Assembly (NCBI RefSeq): GCF_013041615.1
Contig: NZ_JABEPQ010000003.1
Coordinates: 248,001 to 312,000, forward strand
Reading direction: 5' to 3'
DNA length: 64,000 nucleotides
Source: Knoellia koreensis
GTDB lineage: Bacteria; Actinomycetota; Actinomycetes; Actinomycetales; Dermatophilaceae
Numbering within the stretch: the first letter of the stretch is position 1; every line of letters begins with the position of its first letter. Shown here piece by piece: positions 16,611 through 24,792 of the stretch. The notes beneath the pieces were generated by a model, which saw only the letters and a list, made by a program, of their open reading frames with translations, searched no databases and was not told the DNA's origin. Made by a program: the position numbers and the translations under genes.

Positions 16611-17582
16611 ATGGCCAACACCAGCTCACGCGCCCTCCGACTGCTGTCGCTGCTGCAGACCCACCGGTTCTGGCCCGGTGGCGAGCTCGCCGACCGGCTC
16701 GAGGTGTCCGAGCGCACCCTGCGTCGCGACATCGACCGGCTGCGCGAGCTCGGCTACCCCGTCAACGCGACCCGGGGCGCCGACGGCGGGTACCAGCTCG
16801 GTGCCGGCGCCGCGATGCCGCCGCTCACCGTCGAGGAGGACGAGGCGATCGCGATGGCGGTCGCCCTGGGAAACGCCGCCCACCAGGGCAGCGGGGCGCT
16901 CGCCGAGGCGTCACTGTCGGCACTGTCCAAGGTCGTGCAGGTGCTGCCCGCGAAGCTCAAGCGGCGGGCCGAGGCGCTGCGCAGCGTCACCGTCGACTCA
17001 CCCTTCGGGACCGCCCCCGAGGTCTCCGCCGAGGTGCTGTCCATCGTTGCGCAGACGATCCGCGACGAGGAGCGGCTGCGGTTCCGCTACACCGCCAAGG
17101 GCGGCGCGGCGGCCGGCGAGGACCTGGGCCGCCACGTCGAGCCCCACCAGCTGGTGACGGTCGGACGCCGCTGGTACCTCGCGGCATACGACCTGGAACG
17201 ACAGGACTGGCGCTCGTTCCGCCTCGACCGCCTCTCGGCGCCGATGGGCACCCGGGCACGGTTCCGCCGCCGCGAGATCCCCACGGACGATGCGGCCTCC
17301 TTTGTGCGCCAAGGCCTTTCGCAACGCGACCGTGGTCAGCAGGTCGTTGCCCTGGTCCACGCACCCGCCGACGAGGTGGAGAGCCGGATCGGCCGGTGGG
17401 CCGAGATCACGCCGGTCGGCACCGACAGCTGCCGGGTCGCGATGGACGCGAGCCAGCCGCAGTGGTCCCTCTTCGGGTTCGGCTGGGCGGGTGCGGCCTT
17501 CGAGGTGGAGGAGGCGCCCGAGGCCTTCCGCGAGATGCTGCGCGACTGGGCCGACCGCTTTGAGCGGGCTGCCGTCGGCTGA
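16611..17582 (+). CDS. WYL-domain transcriptional regulator (YafY/PafC type)
   Basis: 323 aa. The N-terminal helix-turn-helix (LADRLEVSERTLRRDIDRLRELGYPVNATRGADGGYQL, residues about 26-64) is of the DeoR/HTH_11 type. A WYL domain follows at about 140-205 (LRFRYTAKGG, VEPHQLVTVGRRWYLAAYDLERQDWRSFRLDRL), with the WCX C-terminal extension to the end. WYL proteins sense nucleic acids or small ligands and regulate DNA repair, defence or efflux genes. Divergence from a DHA2 exporter points to local control of that exporter. Confidence 0.88.
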   Translation: MANTSSRALRLLSLLQTHRFWPGGELADRLEVSERTLRRDIDRLRELGYPVNATRGADGGYQLGAGAAMPPLTVEEDEAIAMAVALGNAAHQGSGALAEASLSALSKVVQVLPAKLKRRAEALRSVTVDSPFGTAPEVSAEVLSIVAQTIRDEERLRFRYTAKGGAAAGEDLGRHVEPHQLVTVGRRWYLAAYDLERQDWRSFRLDRLSAPMGTRARFRRREIPTDDAASFVRQGLSQRDRGQQVVALVHAPADEVESRIGRWAEITPVGTDSCRVAMDASQPQWSLFGFGWAGAAFEVEEAPEAFREMLRDWADRFERAAVG

Positions 17583-17590
17583 CGACACGC

Positions 17591-17630
17591 GAACTGCCCC
17601 GGCGGGGTCGACCCCGCCGGGGCAGTTCGT
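17591..17630. terminator. Bidirectional terminator (40-bp perfect palindrome)
   Basis: Bases 17591-17630 form a perfect palindrome with 20-bp arms beginning CGAACTGCCCCGGCGGGG, followed by TCGTTTC on the plus strand. It sits between the convergent WYL and subtilase genes and can terminate transcription from both sides. Confidence 0.85.
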
Positions 17631-17668
17631 CGTTTCCTCGTTGCGCCCCAAGGGGCGACGTCGTGCGG

Positions 17669-19402
17669 TTACTGCACCACGCCGAGGGCGTTGACGATGC
17701 CGGCTCCGTAGAACCCGTTGAAGTCGGCATTGCCCACGCAGGTGGCCGTCCACTCGGCGCTGCGTCCCTCCTGCGCGTAGGACCGGACGCCGCCCGGCGG
17801 GCAGGCGTGGTCGGTGGCCGTGCGCATCATGAGCATGGCGACCGCGTCAGGGGCCATGGTGAGGCCGCGCTTGCCGTCGACCCGCCCGTGGGCGCTGACG
17901 GCGAGCGCAGCGACGCCGGCAGCGTGCGGCGACGCCATCGAGGTGCCCTGGAGGTACTGGTAGTACCCGCAGACGCGCTTGACGCACTCCTTCATCACGC
18001 CGGCCGCCTCGCCGTCGGGCGTGATGTTGCCGTCCTCATCCACTGCACCCTCGGCCTGCAGCACGTGCAGCGGCGCCGTGGACAGGATCAGGTTGCCGTT
18101 GGTGCGATAGGTGTCCGTGCCGAACCCGTCACGGAACCAGCCACCCGGAGCAGAGACCTCGATCTCGCCCGAGCTGAGGTCAGTCGTGTAGTTGGAGAAG
18201 TCCGACTTGGTGCCGGTCGGGCCGAGCGAGGACACGCCGATGACGTTCGGGCCCTCGACCGGGAGGTCGAGGCAGTTGGCGTTGGAGATGGTCCGGGGGT
18301 AGGGAGCGGTGTCCCAGTCGTAGGCCGGGTTGTCGTAGTCCGGGCTGGACAGGTCGACCCGGGGCTTGGCCAGGTCCTCGTGGTTGTTGCCCAGTGCACC
18401 CACGAGCGTGACGCCGCGAGCGTTGGCGTAGTTGAGCGCCCGCGTCATGGCCGCGATGATGATCTCCTGGTCCGCCGCAGCCGGGGCGCTGTCCTCCGGC
18501 GCGCCGCCCCGACAGTTGTAGAGCCACGGGTCGACGTAGAACGACATGTTGACGACGTCGATGCCGATGTCGCCGGAGTAGGTGAGGGCGTTCGTGACCG
18601 GTCCGAGGAAGAAGTAGCCACTGTCCTGGCCAGCCCGGACGTTGACGAGAGTCACGCCCGGCGCGACACCGCTCACACCGCGCCCGTTCAGCGCCGCGCC
18701 GATGGTGCCGGCCACGTGCGTGCCGTGACCGTTGTCGTCGACGTTGGCCGGGTCGACGCAACCAGTGAACTCACACGGACCGTCGATCGCCTCGATGTCG
18801 GTCGTGAAGTTGCGCGACTTCTTGGCGTCGAAGTTGGGGGCGAGGTCTGGGTGCGCACCGTCGACACCCGTGTCCATGACACCCACCGTGACGCGTTTGT
18901 CGCCGCGCTCGATCGCGTGCGCCGCGGGAGCGTTGATCATGTCCATGCCCCACAGGTACTGGTCGAGCGGGTCGGCCTTCACACCCTTCTTGGCCTTGGC
19001 GCCCTTGTCCTTGCCCTTAGCGGTGGCGCCCTGGTGCTCCTTCTCCACCTTGTCGGCGCGGGCCTTCACCGGGTTGGGCGACGAACCGATGCTCACGTCG
19101 GCCGCGACGCCCTGGACGCCGGCGATCCGGCTCGCCGACGCGCGGAAGCGGGCGTCCTTCGACGTGACACTCACCAGCCCGATCGCCTCGTTGACCGACG
19201 TGACCGTGGCCCCAGCCGCTCTGAGTTCCTTGACCAACGCGGCGGTCGAGGCGCCGCGGTCGGCCAGCACCAGCCAGCTCGAGGATGCTCCAGATGCAGT
19301 CGCCTTCGTGGGCGCCGCGGTGGCGGTCGTGGCCAGGCCGGTCAGGCCCGCCGCGACCATCGCGGCGGCGCTGGCCGCTGCGAGTGCTCGCGCTCTGTAC
19401 AT
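17669..19402 (-). CDS. Secreted S8 family serine protease (subtilase)
   Basis: 577 aa from ATG at 19402, chosen because GGAGG precedes it and a signal peptide follows (MYRARALAAASAAAMVAAGLTG..ATAA). An I9-like propeptide spans about 40-105, then a Lys-rich linker (GKDKGAKAKKG). The catalytic triad is Asp177 (VGVMDTGVDG), His226 (NGHGTHVAG) and Ser488 (GTSMASPHAAG); the oxyanion Asn lies in LVGALGNNHEDL. The 30-residue Lys/Gly linker between propeptide and catalytic domain is unusual. A broad-specificity exported protease is the likely role. The gene is divergent from the riboswitch-nrd operon. Confidence 0.92.
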   Translation of the reverse strand: MYRARALAAASAAAMVAAGLTGLATTATAAPTKATASGASSSWLVLADRGASTAALVKELRAAGATVTSVNEAIGLVSVTSKDARFRASASRIAGVQGVAADVSIGSSPNPVKARADKVEKEHQGATAKGKDKGAKAKKGVKADPLDQYLWGMDMINAPAAHAIERGDKRVTVGVMDTGVDGAHPDLAPNFDAKKSRNFTTDIEAIDGPCEFTGCVDPANVDDNGHGTHVAGTIGAALNGRGVSGVAPGVTLVNVRAGQDSGYFFLGPVTNALTYSGDIGIDVVNMSFYVDPWLYNCRGGAPEDSAPAAADQEIIIAAMTRALNYANARGVTLVGALGNNHEDLAKPRVDLSSPDYDNPAYDWDTAPYPRTISNANCLDLPVEGPNVIGVSSLGPTGTKSDFSNYTTDLSSGEIEVSAPGGWFRDGFGTDTYRTNGNLILSTAPLHVLQAEGAVDEDGNITPDGEAAGVMKECVKRVCGYYQYLQGTSMASPHAAGVAALAVSAHGRVDGKRGLTMAPDAVAMLMMRTATDHACPPGGVRSYAQEGRSAEWTATCVGNADFNGFYGAGIVNALGVVQ

Positions 19403-19555
19403 GGTTCCTCCATGGGGTGGGCCACGGGGTGCGGCCCGCATGCGGGACAAGGTAAGCCCGATCGGCCGATTGCGGAACCCACAGCCTGCGCGCAGTCCAG
19501 CGCCCTGACCTGCCCTTTTAGCCATCGCCAGGGCGCGACACGCCGAGACACGCGG

Positions 19556-19604
19556 ACACAACATGTGGTGCCGGGGTTTTGTCAGCACCACCCCATATGG
19601 TGGC
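19556..19604. promoter_or_regulatory. Candidate tandem NrdR boxes
   Basis: CACAACATGTGGTG (19557-19570) and CACCCCATATGGTGGC (19589-19604) are two imperfect palindromes with centres 33 bp (three helical turns) apart, upstream of the riboswitch-nrdAB transcript. NrdR, the ATP/dATP-sensing repressor of ribonucleotide reductase genes, binds tandem 16-bp palindromes with this kind of spacing. The first box resembles actinobacterial NrdR sites more than the second. Confidence 0.5.
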
Positions 19605-19840
19605 TGACAGCTGGTCCGGAGCCGTGAGCCAACGGCTTCGGGGCAAGAGGGAACCCGGTGCAAGTCCGGGACTGCCCCGCAGCGGTGAGTGGAAACGAAA
19701 GCCGTCACCAAGCACTGGACGCGAGTCTGGGAAGCGACGGCCGGTAGGCGCGTGGGTCGAGACCGCGAGGTCGCGCCCCACCACGTCCACGAGTCCGAAG
19801 ACCTGCCAGCGACCACGCACGCCGTGCGTGGTGTGGTCGT
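19585..19840 (+). promoter_or_regulatory. Cobalamin (AdoCbl) riboswitch controlling nrdAB
   Basis: Conserved elements appear in order: GGGAACCCGGTGCAAGTCC (about 19649), GACTGCCCCGCAGCGGTGAG (about 19671-19690), and the B12 box AGTCCGAAGACCTGCC (19792-19807). A GC-rich hairpin around 19813-19832 (CCACGCAC/GTGCGTGG) lies at the expression-platform position. The only downstream genes are class Ia nrdA and nrdB. In Streptomyces coelicolor the same arrangement lets coenzyme B12 shut off the B12-independent reductase when class II NrdJ can work; the same logic is inferred here. Confidence 0.93.
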
Positions 19841-19969
19841 GACCTCGAGGGCGGGTCCTTTCGACCGACGTGATGACGACGACCCGGTATGCCGGGTGCT
19901 CGCCACCGCGTCGTCGTCGCCTCCCCGCGTGGTCCCGACCCATCGGAACCGCTCGCGAGGAGAGAGCAG

Positions 19970-22429
19970 ATGACCCAAGTCGTTCCCGGGGCCGCCGAGC
20001 CGGCCGCCCCCGAGAGCCCGGCGCGCCGCACCCAGATGCAGGTGCGCAAGCGCAACGGCGACGCCGAGCCCGTCGACGTCATGAAGATCGTGCGGGCAGT
20101 CGACCGCTGGTGCGACGACCTCACCGAGGTCGACCCGATGGCGATTGCGACCCGCACCATCAGTGGCCTCTACGACGGCGCCACCACCGCCGAGCTCGAC
20201 CGGCTGTCGATCCAGACGGCGGCCGAGATGACCGCGAGCGAGCCGGAGTACTCGCGCCTCGCGGCCCGGCTGCTGTCCAACTACATCGACAAGGAGGTGC
20301 GGGGCCACCAGGTCGCGTCGTTCAGCCAGGCGATCCGGCTGGGCCACCTCGAGGGGCTGATCGGCGACGAGACCGCAGCCTTCGTCGAGGCCAACGCCCG
20401 CAAGCTCGACCACGCCATCGACACCGAGGCCGACCGTCGGTTCGAGTACTTCGGGCTGCGCACCGTCTACGACCGCTACCTGCTGCGCCACCCACAGACC
20501 CGCGACGTCATCGAGACCCCGCAGTACTGGCTGCTGCGCGTCGCGTGCGGCCTGGCCCACACGGCCCGCGAGGCGATCGACTTCTACCGGCTCATGTCGA
20601 GCCTGGCCTACCTGCCGAGCTCGCCGACCCTCTTCAACTCCGGCACGCGGCACACGCAGATGTCGTCGTGCTACCTCGTCGACAGCCCGCGCGACGAGCT
20701 CGAGTCGATCTACGACCGCTATGCCCAGGTGGCGAAGCTGTCGAAGTTCGCTGGTGGAATTGGGATCTCGTGGTCTCGGGTGCGGTCGCGCGGCGCACTA
20801 ATCCGGGGCACCAACGGTCACTCCAACGGCATCGTGCCGTGGCTGCGCACGCTCGACTCGTCGGTGGCGGCGGTCAACCAGGGCGGTCGCCGCAAGGGTG
20901 CGGCGTGCGTCTACCTCGAGCCGTGGCACCCCGACATCGAGGAGTTCCTGGAGCTGCGGGACAACACCGGCGAGGACGCACGGCGCACGCACAACCTCAA
21001 CCTCGCCAACTGGATCCCCGACGAGTTCATGCGCCGGGTCGAGGCCGACGAGCAGTGGAGCCTCATCGACCCGAACCAGGTGCCCGAGCTGCCCGACCTG
21101 TGGGGCGAGGCCTTCGAGGAGGCGTATGCCGCCGCGGAGCGCGACGGCAAGGTCGTGCGCACCGTGAGCGCCCGCGAGCTCTATGGGAAGATGATGCGCA
21201 CGCTGGCCCAGACCGGCAACGGCTGGATGACGTTCAAGGACGCGAGCAACCGCACCTGCAACCAGACCTCGGACGTGCCCGGCGGCCCGGTGGTGCACCT
21301 GTCCAACCTGTGCACCGAGATCATCGAGGTGAGCAGCGACACCGAGACGGCCGTGTGCAACCTGGGCTCGGTCAACCTCGCGCGGCACCTCACTGCCGCG
21401 CGTGACGGAATCGACTGGGAGACACTGCGATCCACGGTCCGCACGGCCGTGACCTACCTCGACCGGGTCATCGACATCAACTACTACCCGAGCGAGGAGT
21501 CGGCGGCCTCCAACCCGCGCTGGCGTCCGGTCGGGCTCGGCATGATGGGTCTCCAGGACGTGTTCTTCGCCCTCGGCCTGCCGCTCGACTCTGACGAGGC
21601 ACGCGAGCTGTCCACCCGCATCAGCGAGGAGGTCTACCTCTCCGCCCTCGAGCGCTCAGCCGAGCTCGCGGCCACCCACGGCGCCCACCCGGCATACGAC
21701 CAGACGCGGGCGAGCCACGGCGACCTCCAGCCCGACCTCTGGAAGGTAACCCCGACCCAGACCGAGCGGTGGGAGGCCGTGCGGAAGGCCATCAAGGACA
21801 ACGGTCTTCGCAACAGCCTGCTCATTGCCATCGCGCCGACCGCGACCATCGCGTCGATCGCGGGCTGCTACGAGTGCATCGAGCCGCAGGTGTCCAACCT
21901 GTTCAAGCGCGAGACCCTGTCGGGCGAGTTCCTCCAGGTCAACACGGCGCTGGTGCGCGAGCTCAAGGCCCGCAAGCTGTGGACGCCGGAGATCCGGGAG
22001 GCGATCAAGCGCAGCGAGGGCTCGGTGCAGGGCATCCTCGACCTACCCGAGGAGGTGCGGGTGCTGTTCCGCACGGCGTGGGAGCTGCCGCAGCGCGCCC
22101 TCATCGACCTCGCCGCGGCCCGTCAGCCCTACATCGACCAGAGCCAGTCGCTCAACCTGTTCCTGGCTGCGCCGACCATCGGCAAGCTCAGCTCGATGTA
22201 CCTCTACGCGTGGAAGGCCGGGCTCAAGACGACCTACTACCTGCGGTCACGTCCGGCCACCCGCATCCAGCAGGCGACGGTTTCCGTTGCGGCCAAGGCC
22301 AATCCGGCGCCCACCGCCGCATCGGCGCCCACACCCCTGACCATCAGCCCGAGCGAGGCGGCAGTGTCCGACCAGGACGCGATTGCCTGCTCCCTCGAGA
22401 ACCCCGAGAGCTGCGAGGCCTGCCAGTGA
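19970..22429 (+). CDS. nrdA: Class Ia ribonucleoside-diphosphate reductase, alpha subunit
   Basis: 819 aa. ATG at 19970 with GGAG nine bases upstream; a longer in-frame start at 19889 would fall in the riboswitch leader. An ATP-cone is at about 22-115 (VRKRNGDAEPVDVMKIVRAVDRW). The catalytic barrel has SSCYLVD (thiyl pathway Cys), GGIGISWSRVRS, NLCTEIIE, NLGSVNLA and PTATIASIAGCYECIEP, and the redox tail ends in CEACQ. It reduces ribonucleotides to deoxyribonucleotides with NrdB. Controlled by the B12 riboswitch and probably NrdR; NrdB follows with overlapping stop/start. Confidence 0.95.
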   Translation: MTQVVPGAAEPAAPESPARRTQMQVRKRNGDAEPVDVMKIVRAVDRWCDDLTEVDPMAIATRTISGLYDGATTAELDRLSIQTAAEMTASEPEYSRLAARLLSNYIDKEVRGHQVASFSQAIRLGHLEGLIGDETAAFVEANARKLDHAIDTEADRRFEYFGLRTVYDRYLLRHPQTRDVIETPQYWLLRVACGLAHTAREAIDFYRLMSSLAYLPSSPTLFNSGTRHTQMSSCYLVDSPRDELESIYDRYAQVAKLSKFAGGIGISWSRVRSRGALIRGTNGHSNGIVPWLRTLDSSVAAVNQGGRRKGAACVYLEPWHPDIEEFLELRDNTGEDARRTHNLNLANWIPDEFMRRVEADEQWSLIDPNQVPELPDLWGEAFEEAYAAAERDGKVVRTVSARELYGKMMRTLAQTGNGWMTFKDASNRTCNQTSDVPGGPVVHLSNLCTEIIEVSSDTETAVCNLGSVNLARHLTAARDGIDWETLRSTVRTAVTYLDRVIDINYYPSEESAASNPRWRPVGLGMMGLQDVFFALGLPLDSDEARELSTRISEEVYLSALERSAELAATHGAHPAYDQTRASHGDLQPDLWKVTPTQTERWEAVRKAIKDNGLRNSLLIAIAPTATIASIAGCYECIEPQVSNLFKRETLSGEFLQVNTALVRELKARKLWTPEIREAIKRSEGSVQGILDLPEEVRVLFRTAWELPQRALIDLAAARQPYIDQSQSLNLFLAAPTIGKLSSMYLYAWKAGLKTTYYLRSRPATRIQQATVSVAAKANPAPTAASAPTPLTISPSEAAVSDQDAIACSLENPESCEACQ

Positions 22430-23502
22430 CCACCGACCAGATGACGAAGGACCAGATGACCGACACCGCTGCCGCCACCACCGGCTCCGACCACTCCGCG
22501 ACCCGGATGCTGCTCGACCCCGGCATGAACCTCACGCTGCGGCCGATGCGCTACCCGCACTTCTACGAGCGCTACCGCGACGCCATCAAGAACACGTGGA
22601 CGGTCGAGGAGGTCGACCTGCACTCCGACCTCAAGGACCTCAAGCGGCTGACCGAGGCCGAGCGGCACCTGGTGTCGCGGCTCGTGGCGTTCTTCGCCAC
22701 CGGCGACACGATCGTCGCGAACAACCTGGTGCTCAACCTCTACCAGCACGTCAACTCCCCCGAGGGTCGGCTCTACCTGAGCCGGCAGCTCTTCGAGGAG
22801 GCCGTGCACGTGCAGTTCTACCTGACGCTGCTCGACACCTACGTGCCCGACGAGAAGGAGCGCGCCGAGGCGTTCGCCGCGGTCGACAACATCCCGTCGA
22901 TCAAGCACAAGGCCGACTTCTGCTTCAAGTGGATCGACTCGGTCTTCGATCTCGACCGACTCGAGACGCGCGAGCACCGAAAGGCCTTCCTGCTCAACCT
23001 GATCTGCTTCGCAGCGTGCATCGAGGGGCTGTTCTTCTACGGTGCCTTCGCCTACGTCTACTTCCTGCGGTCGCGCGGCCTGCTCAACGGGCTCGCATCG
23101 GGCACCAACTGGGTGTTCCGCGACGAGTCGATGCACATGTCGTTCGCGTTCGACGTGGTCGAGACGGTGCGCGAAGAGGAGCCCGACCTGTTCGACGAGC
23201 AGATGGCGGCCGACGTGCGTCAGATGCTGCGGGACGCGGTCGACGCGGAGGCGCAGTTCGCTGAGGACCTGCTGGGTGGTGGGGTCGCCGGGCTGTCGAC
23301 CTCCGACATGCGGCTCTACCTCGAGAACGTGGCCGACCGCCGGCTCCAGCAGCTCGGCCTCGAGCCCGAGTACGGCTCGAAGAACCCGCTGGCGTTCATG
23401 GAGCTCCAGGACGTGCAGGAGCTGTCGAACTTCTTCGAGCGCCGTGTCTCGGCCTACCAGGTCGGGGTCACCGGAAGCGTCGGCTTCGACGACGACTTCT
23501 GA
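22426..23502 (+). CDS. nrdB: Class Ia ribonucleoside-diphosphate reductase, beta subunit
   Basis: 358 aa from the GTG that overlaps the nrdA stop (GTGA). ATG at 22456, preceded by GAAGGA, is an equally good start and would shorten it by 10 residues. The diiron ligands are in ATGDTIVANN (Asp), FEEAVHVQFY (Glu, His), CIEGLFFYGAF (Glu) and FRDESMHMSF (Glu, His). The residue four after the first His is Tyr, the position of the E. coli Tyr122 radical, so this is an oxygen-dependent class Ia enzyme. No nrdS-like regulator follows, unlike S. coelicolor nrdABS. Confidence 0.95.
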   Translation: MTTDQMTKDQMTDTAAATTGSDHSATRMLLDPGMNLTLRPMRYPHFYERYRDAIKNTWTVEEVDLHSDLKDLKRLTEAERHLVSRLVAFFATGDTIVANNLVLNLYQHVNSPEGRLYLSRQLFEEAVHVQFYLTLLDTYVPDEKERAEAFAAVDNIPSIKHKADFCFKWIDSVFDLDRLETREHRKAFLLNLICFAACIEGLFFYGAFAYVYFLRSRGLLNGLASGTNWVFRDESMHMSFAFDVVETVREEEPDLFDEQMAADVRQMLRDAVDAEAQFAEDLLGGGVAGLSTSDMRLYLENVADRRLQQLGLEPEYGSKNPLAFMELQDVQELSNFFERRVSAYQVGVTGSVGFDDDF

Positions 23503-23525
23503 GTCGTTCCGCCCCGCGCATGATT

Positions 23526-23577
23526 GCTTGCGTCTGCATGAACGGTTGCTATGGCCGCCGTTCACGCAGACGCAAGC
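23526..23577. terminator. Hairpin with TTGCGTCTGC arms after nrdB
   Basis: Arms 23526-23545 (GCTTGCGTCTGCATGAACGG) and 23558-23577 pair over 20 bp with one mismatch. The same TTGCGTCTGC-RTGA hairpin occurs at 46773-46820 after the PBP gene, so it is a repeated module. It lies directly ahead of the GTATGCCG hairpin. Confidence 0.7.
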
Positions 23578-23581
23578 GCCG

Positions 23582-23624
23582 GGTATGCCGCGTGGTCGCG
23601 TGAGGGGCGACCACGCGGCATACC
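23582..23624. terminator. Terminator hairpin made of two inverted GTATGCCG motifs
   Basis: GGTATGCCGCGTGGTCGC (23582-23599) and its exact complement (23607-23624) form an 18-bp stem with a 7-base loop, between the convergent nrdB and I36-M23 genes. Each arm starts with one copy of the window-wide GTATGCCG motif. The same hairpin with 17-bp arms recurs at 35825-35859. Confidence 0.85.
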
Positions 23625-23647
23625 GTTGTCCTGCAGGTCTTTTCGCG

Positions 23648-24535
23648 TCAGCGCACGTTGTAGCCGCGCGCTTCCCAGAAGGGGTTGGGGTTCGGGTTGT
23701 CGAGCACCGGGTCGTTGACGCTCTTGGCAGCCAGGGTGCGGTAGCCGAGGCGCATCTCGACGTGAGTGTGCGTCGCCGAGGTGCCGCGGGCAGCCTCATT
23801 GGCGATCTGCTGGCCCTTGCTGATGACGTCGCCGGTGTCGACGCTGTCGAGCGGGTTGGAGTGCAGGTAGATGATCGTCTTGTCGTAGGTCGCGTTGTAG
23901 ATGGCGATGGTCGACAGGCTGCCGCTGCCACCCTCGACGACGTTGGTCACCGTGCCGCCGAGCAGCGCCTTGACCCCGGCACCGCTGGCCTTGGCGAAGT
24001 CAATTCCCTCGTGGCGACCGGGCGTGTTGACGTAGCCGTCGAAGCCGGTGGTGAGCCTGCCCCCGCCGCCGACGTAGAGCGCGTCGGACATGTCGACCTT
24101 GGTCGTGGTGCCGCCGCCGAACCGGTGGGATGCGTTCTCGTTCTTGAGGGTCGCGTTGAGGTTGGTCTTGGCTCCGGCCGCGAACGTCTGGGCGTCACCG
24201 GCATACCCGCTGTTGTAGAAGACCGTCACAGAGCCGCCGGTGCGGTTCCAGACGGAGGCGGCGTTGTTCTTCACGCATAGCCCCTGTCCGTTGCCGGCGC
24301 TCTTGAACTCGTAACAGCTCGGCTGGGTGTCGCCGTAGTCGCTGATCGAGGTGGTGAAGTCGGAGATCGAACCGGCGTTGTCGCTGTTGTAGTAGAGGCA
24401 GAACTCGCCGGAGTCGCAGACGCCGTCGCGGCCCGCGGCCTCGGCGCTGGTGGTCGTCGCCACGGCCCCGGCGACGGCGAGCAGGCCCGCGGCGAGCGCG
24501 GAAACGACACGGGCGGAACGGATTCGGACGGACAC
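23648..24535 (-). CDS. Secreted I36 inhibitor-domain / M23 metallopeptidase fusion
   Basis: 295 aa from GTG at 24535, with GAAGGAG upstream; the longer in-frame start lacks a signal peptide at its end. Signal peptide: residues 1-33 (VVSALAAGLLAVAGAVATTTSAEA). Residues about 38-120 are a peptidase-inhibitor I36-like domain (CDSGEFCLYYNSDNAGS..DF) of the Streptomyces SMI type. Residues about 165-275 are an M23 (LytM) fold with HEGIDF, LHSNPL and HTHVEM, the zinc and catalytic positions. M23 enzymes cut peptidoglycan cross-links. The pairing of inhibitor fold and LytM in one chain is noteworthy; the I36 part may bind cell wall or restrain the enzyme. Confidence 0.85.
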   Translation of the reverse strand: MSVRIRSARVVSALAAGLLAVAGAVATTTSAEAAGRDGVCDSGEFCLYYNSDNAGSISDFTTSISDYGDTQPSCYEFKSAGNGQGLCVKNNAASVWNRTGGSVTVFYNSGYAGDAQTFAAGAKTNLNATLKNENASHRFGGGTTTKVDMSDALYVGGGGRLTTGFDGYVNTPGRHEGIDFAKASGAGVKALLGGTVTNVVEGGSGSLSTIAIYNATYDKTIIYLHSNPLDSVDTGDVISKGQQIANEAARGTSATHTHVEMRLGYRTLAAKSVNDPVLDNPNPNPFWEARGYNVR

Positions 24536-24792
24536 GGTCAGGCTCCTTCGGTGGTGCCGAGGCGCGACGCGCCGTCGCGCCTCGGGCATGCGGATTCGTT
24601 GTGGGCACCGAGCCCGCACTGCTCCTCCGAAGGGTTCGGCGACAGCGATCCTCGCGCCACCCCAGACATTTGTCGACCGCACGCCCGGTGACGGCTCGGT
24701 GAACCACGAGCTTGAAGTCCCGATGAGCTGGCACCTCCCGCGATAGCGTTCGCGCGAGCCCGCAGCTCGGGCTGACCAAGGAGGGGGCCGTC

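Noticed and set aside
17669-20653. Extending the subtilase to 994 residues
   Set aside because: The extra N-terminus runs through the riboswitch and nrdA antisense. The start at 19402 has a ribosome site and a signal peptide.
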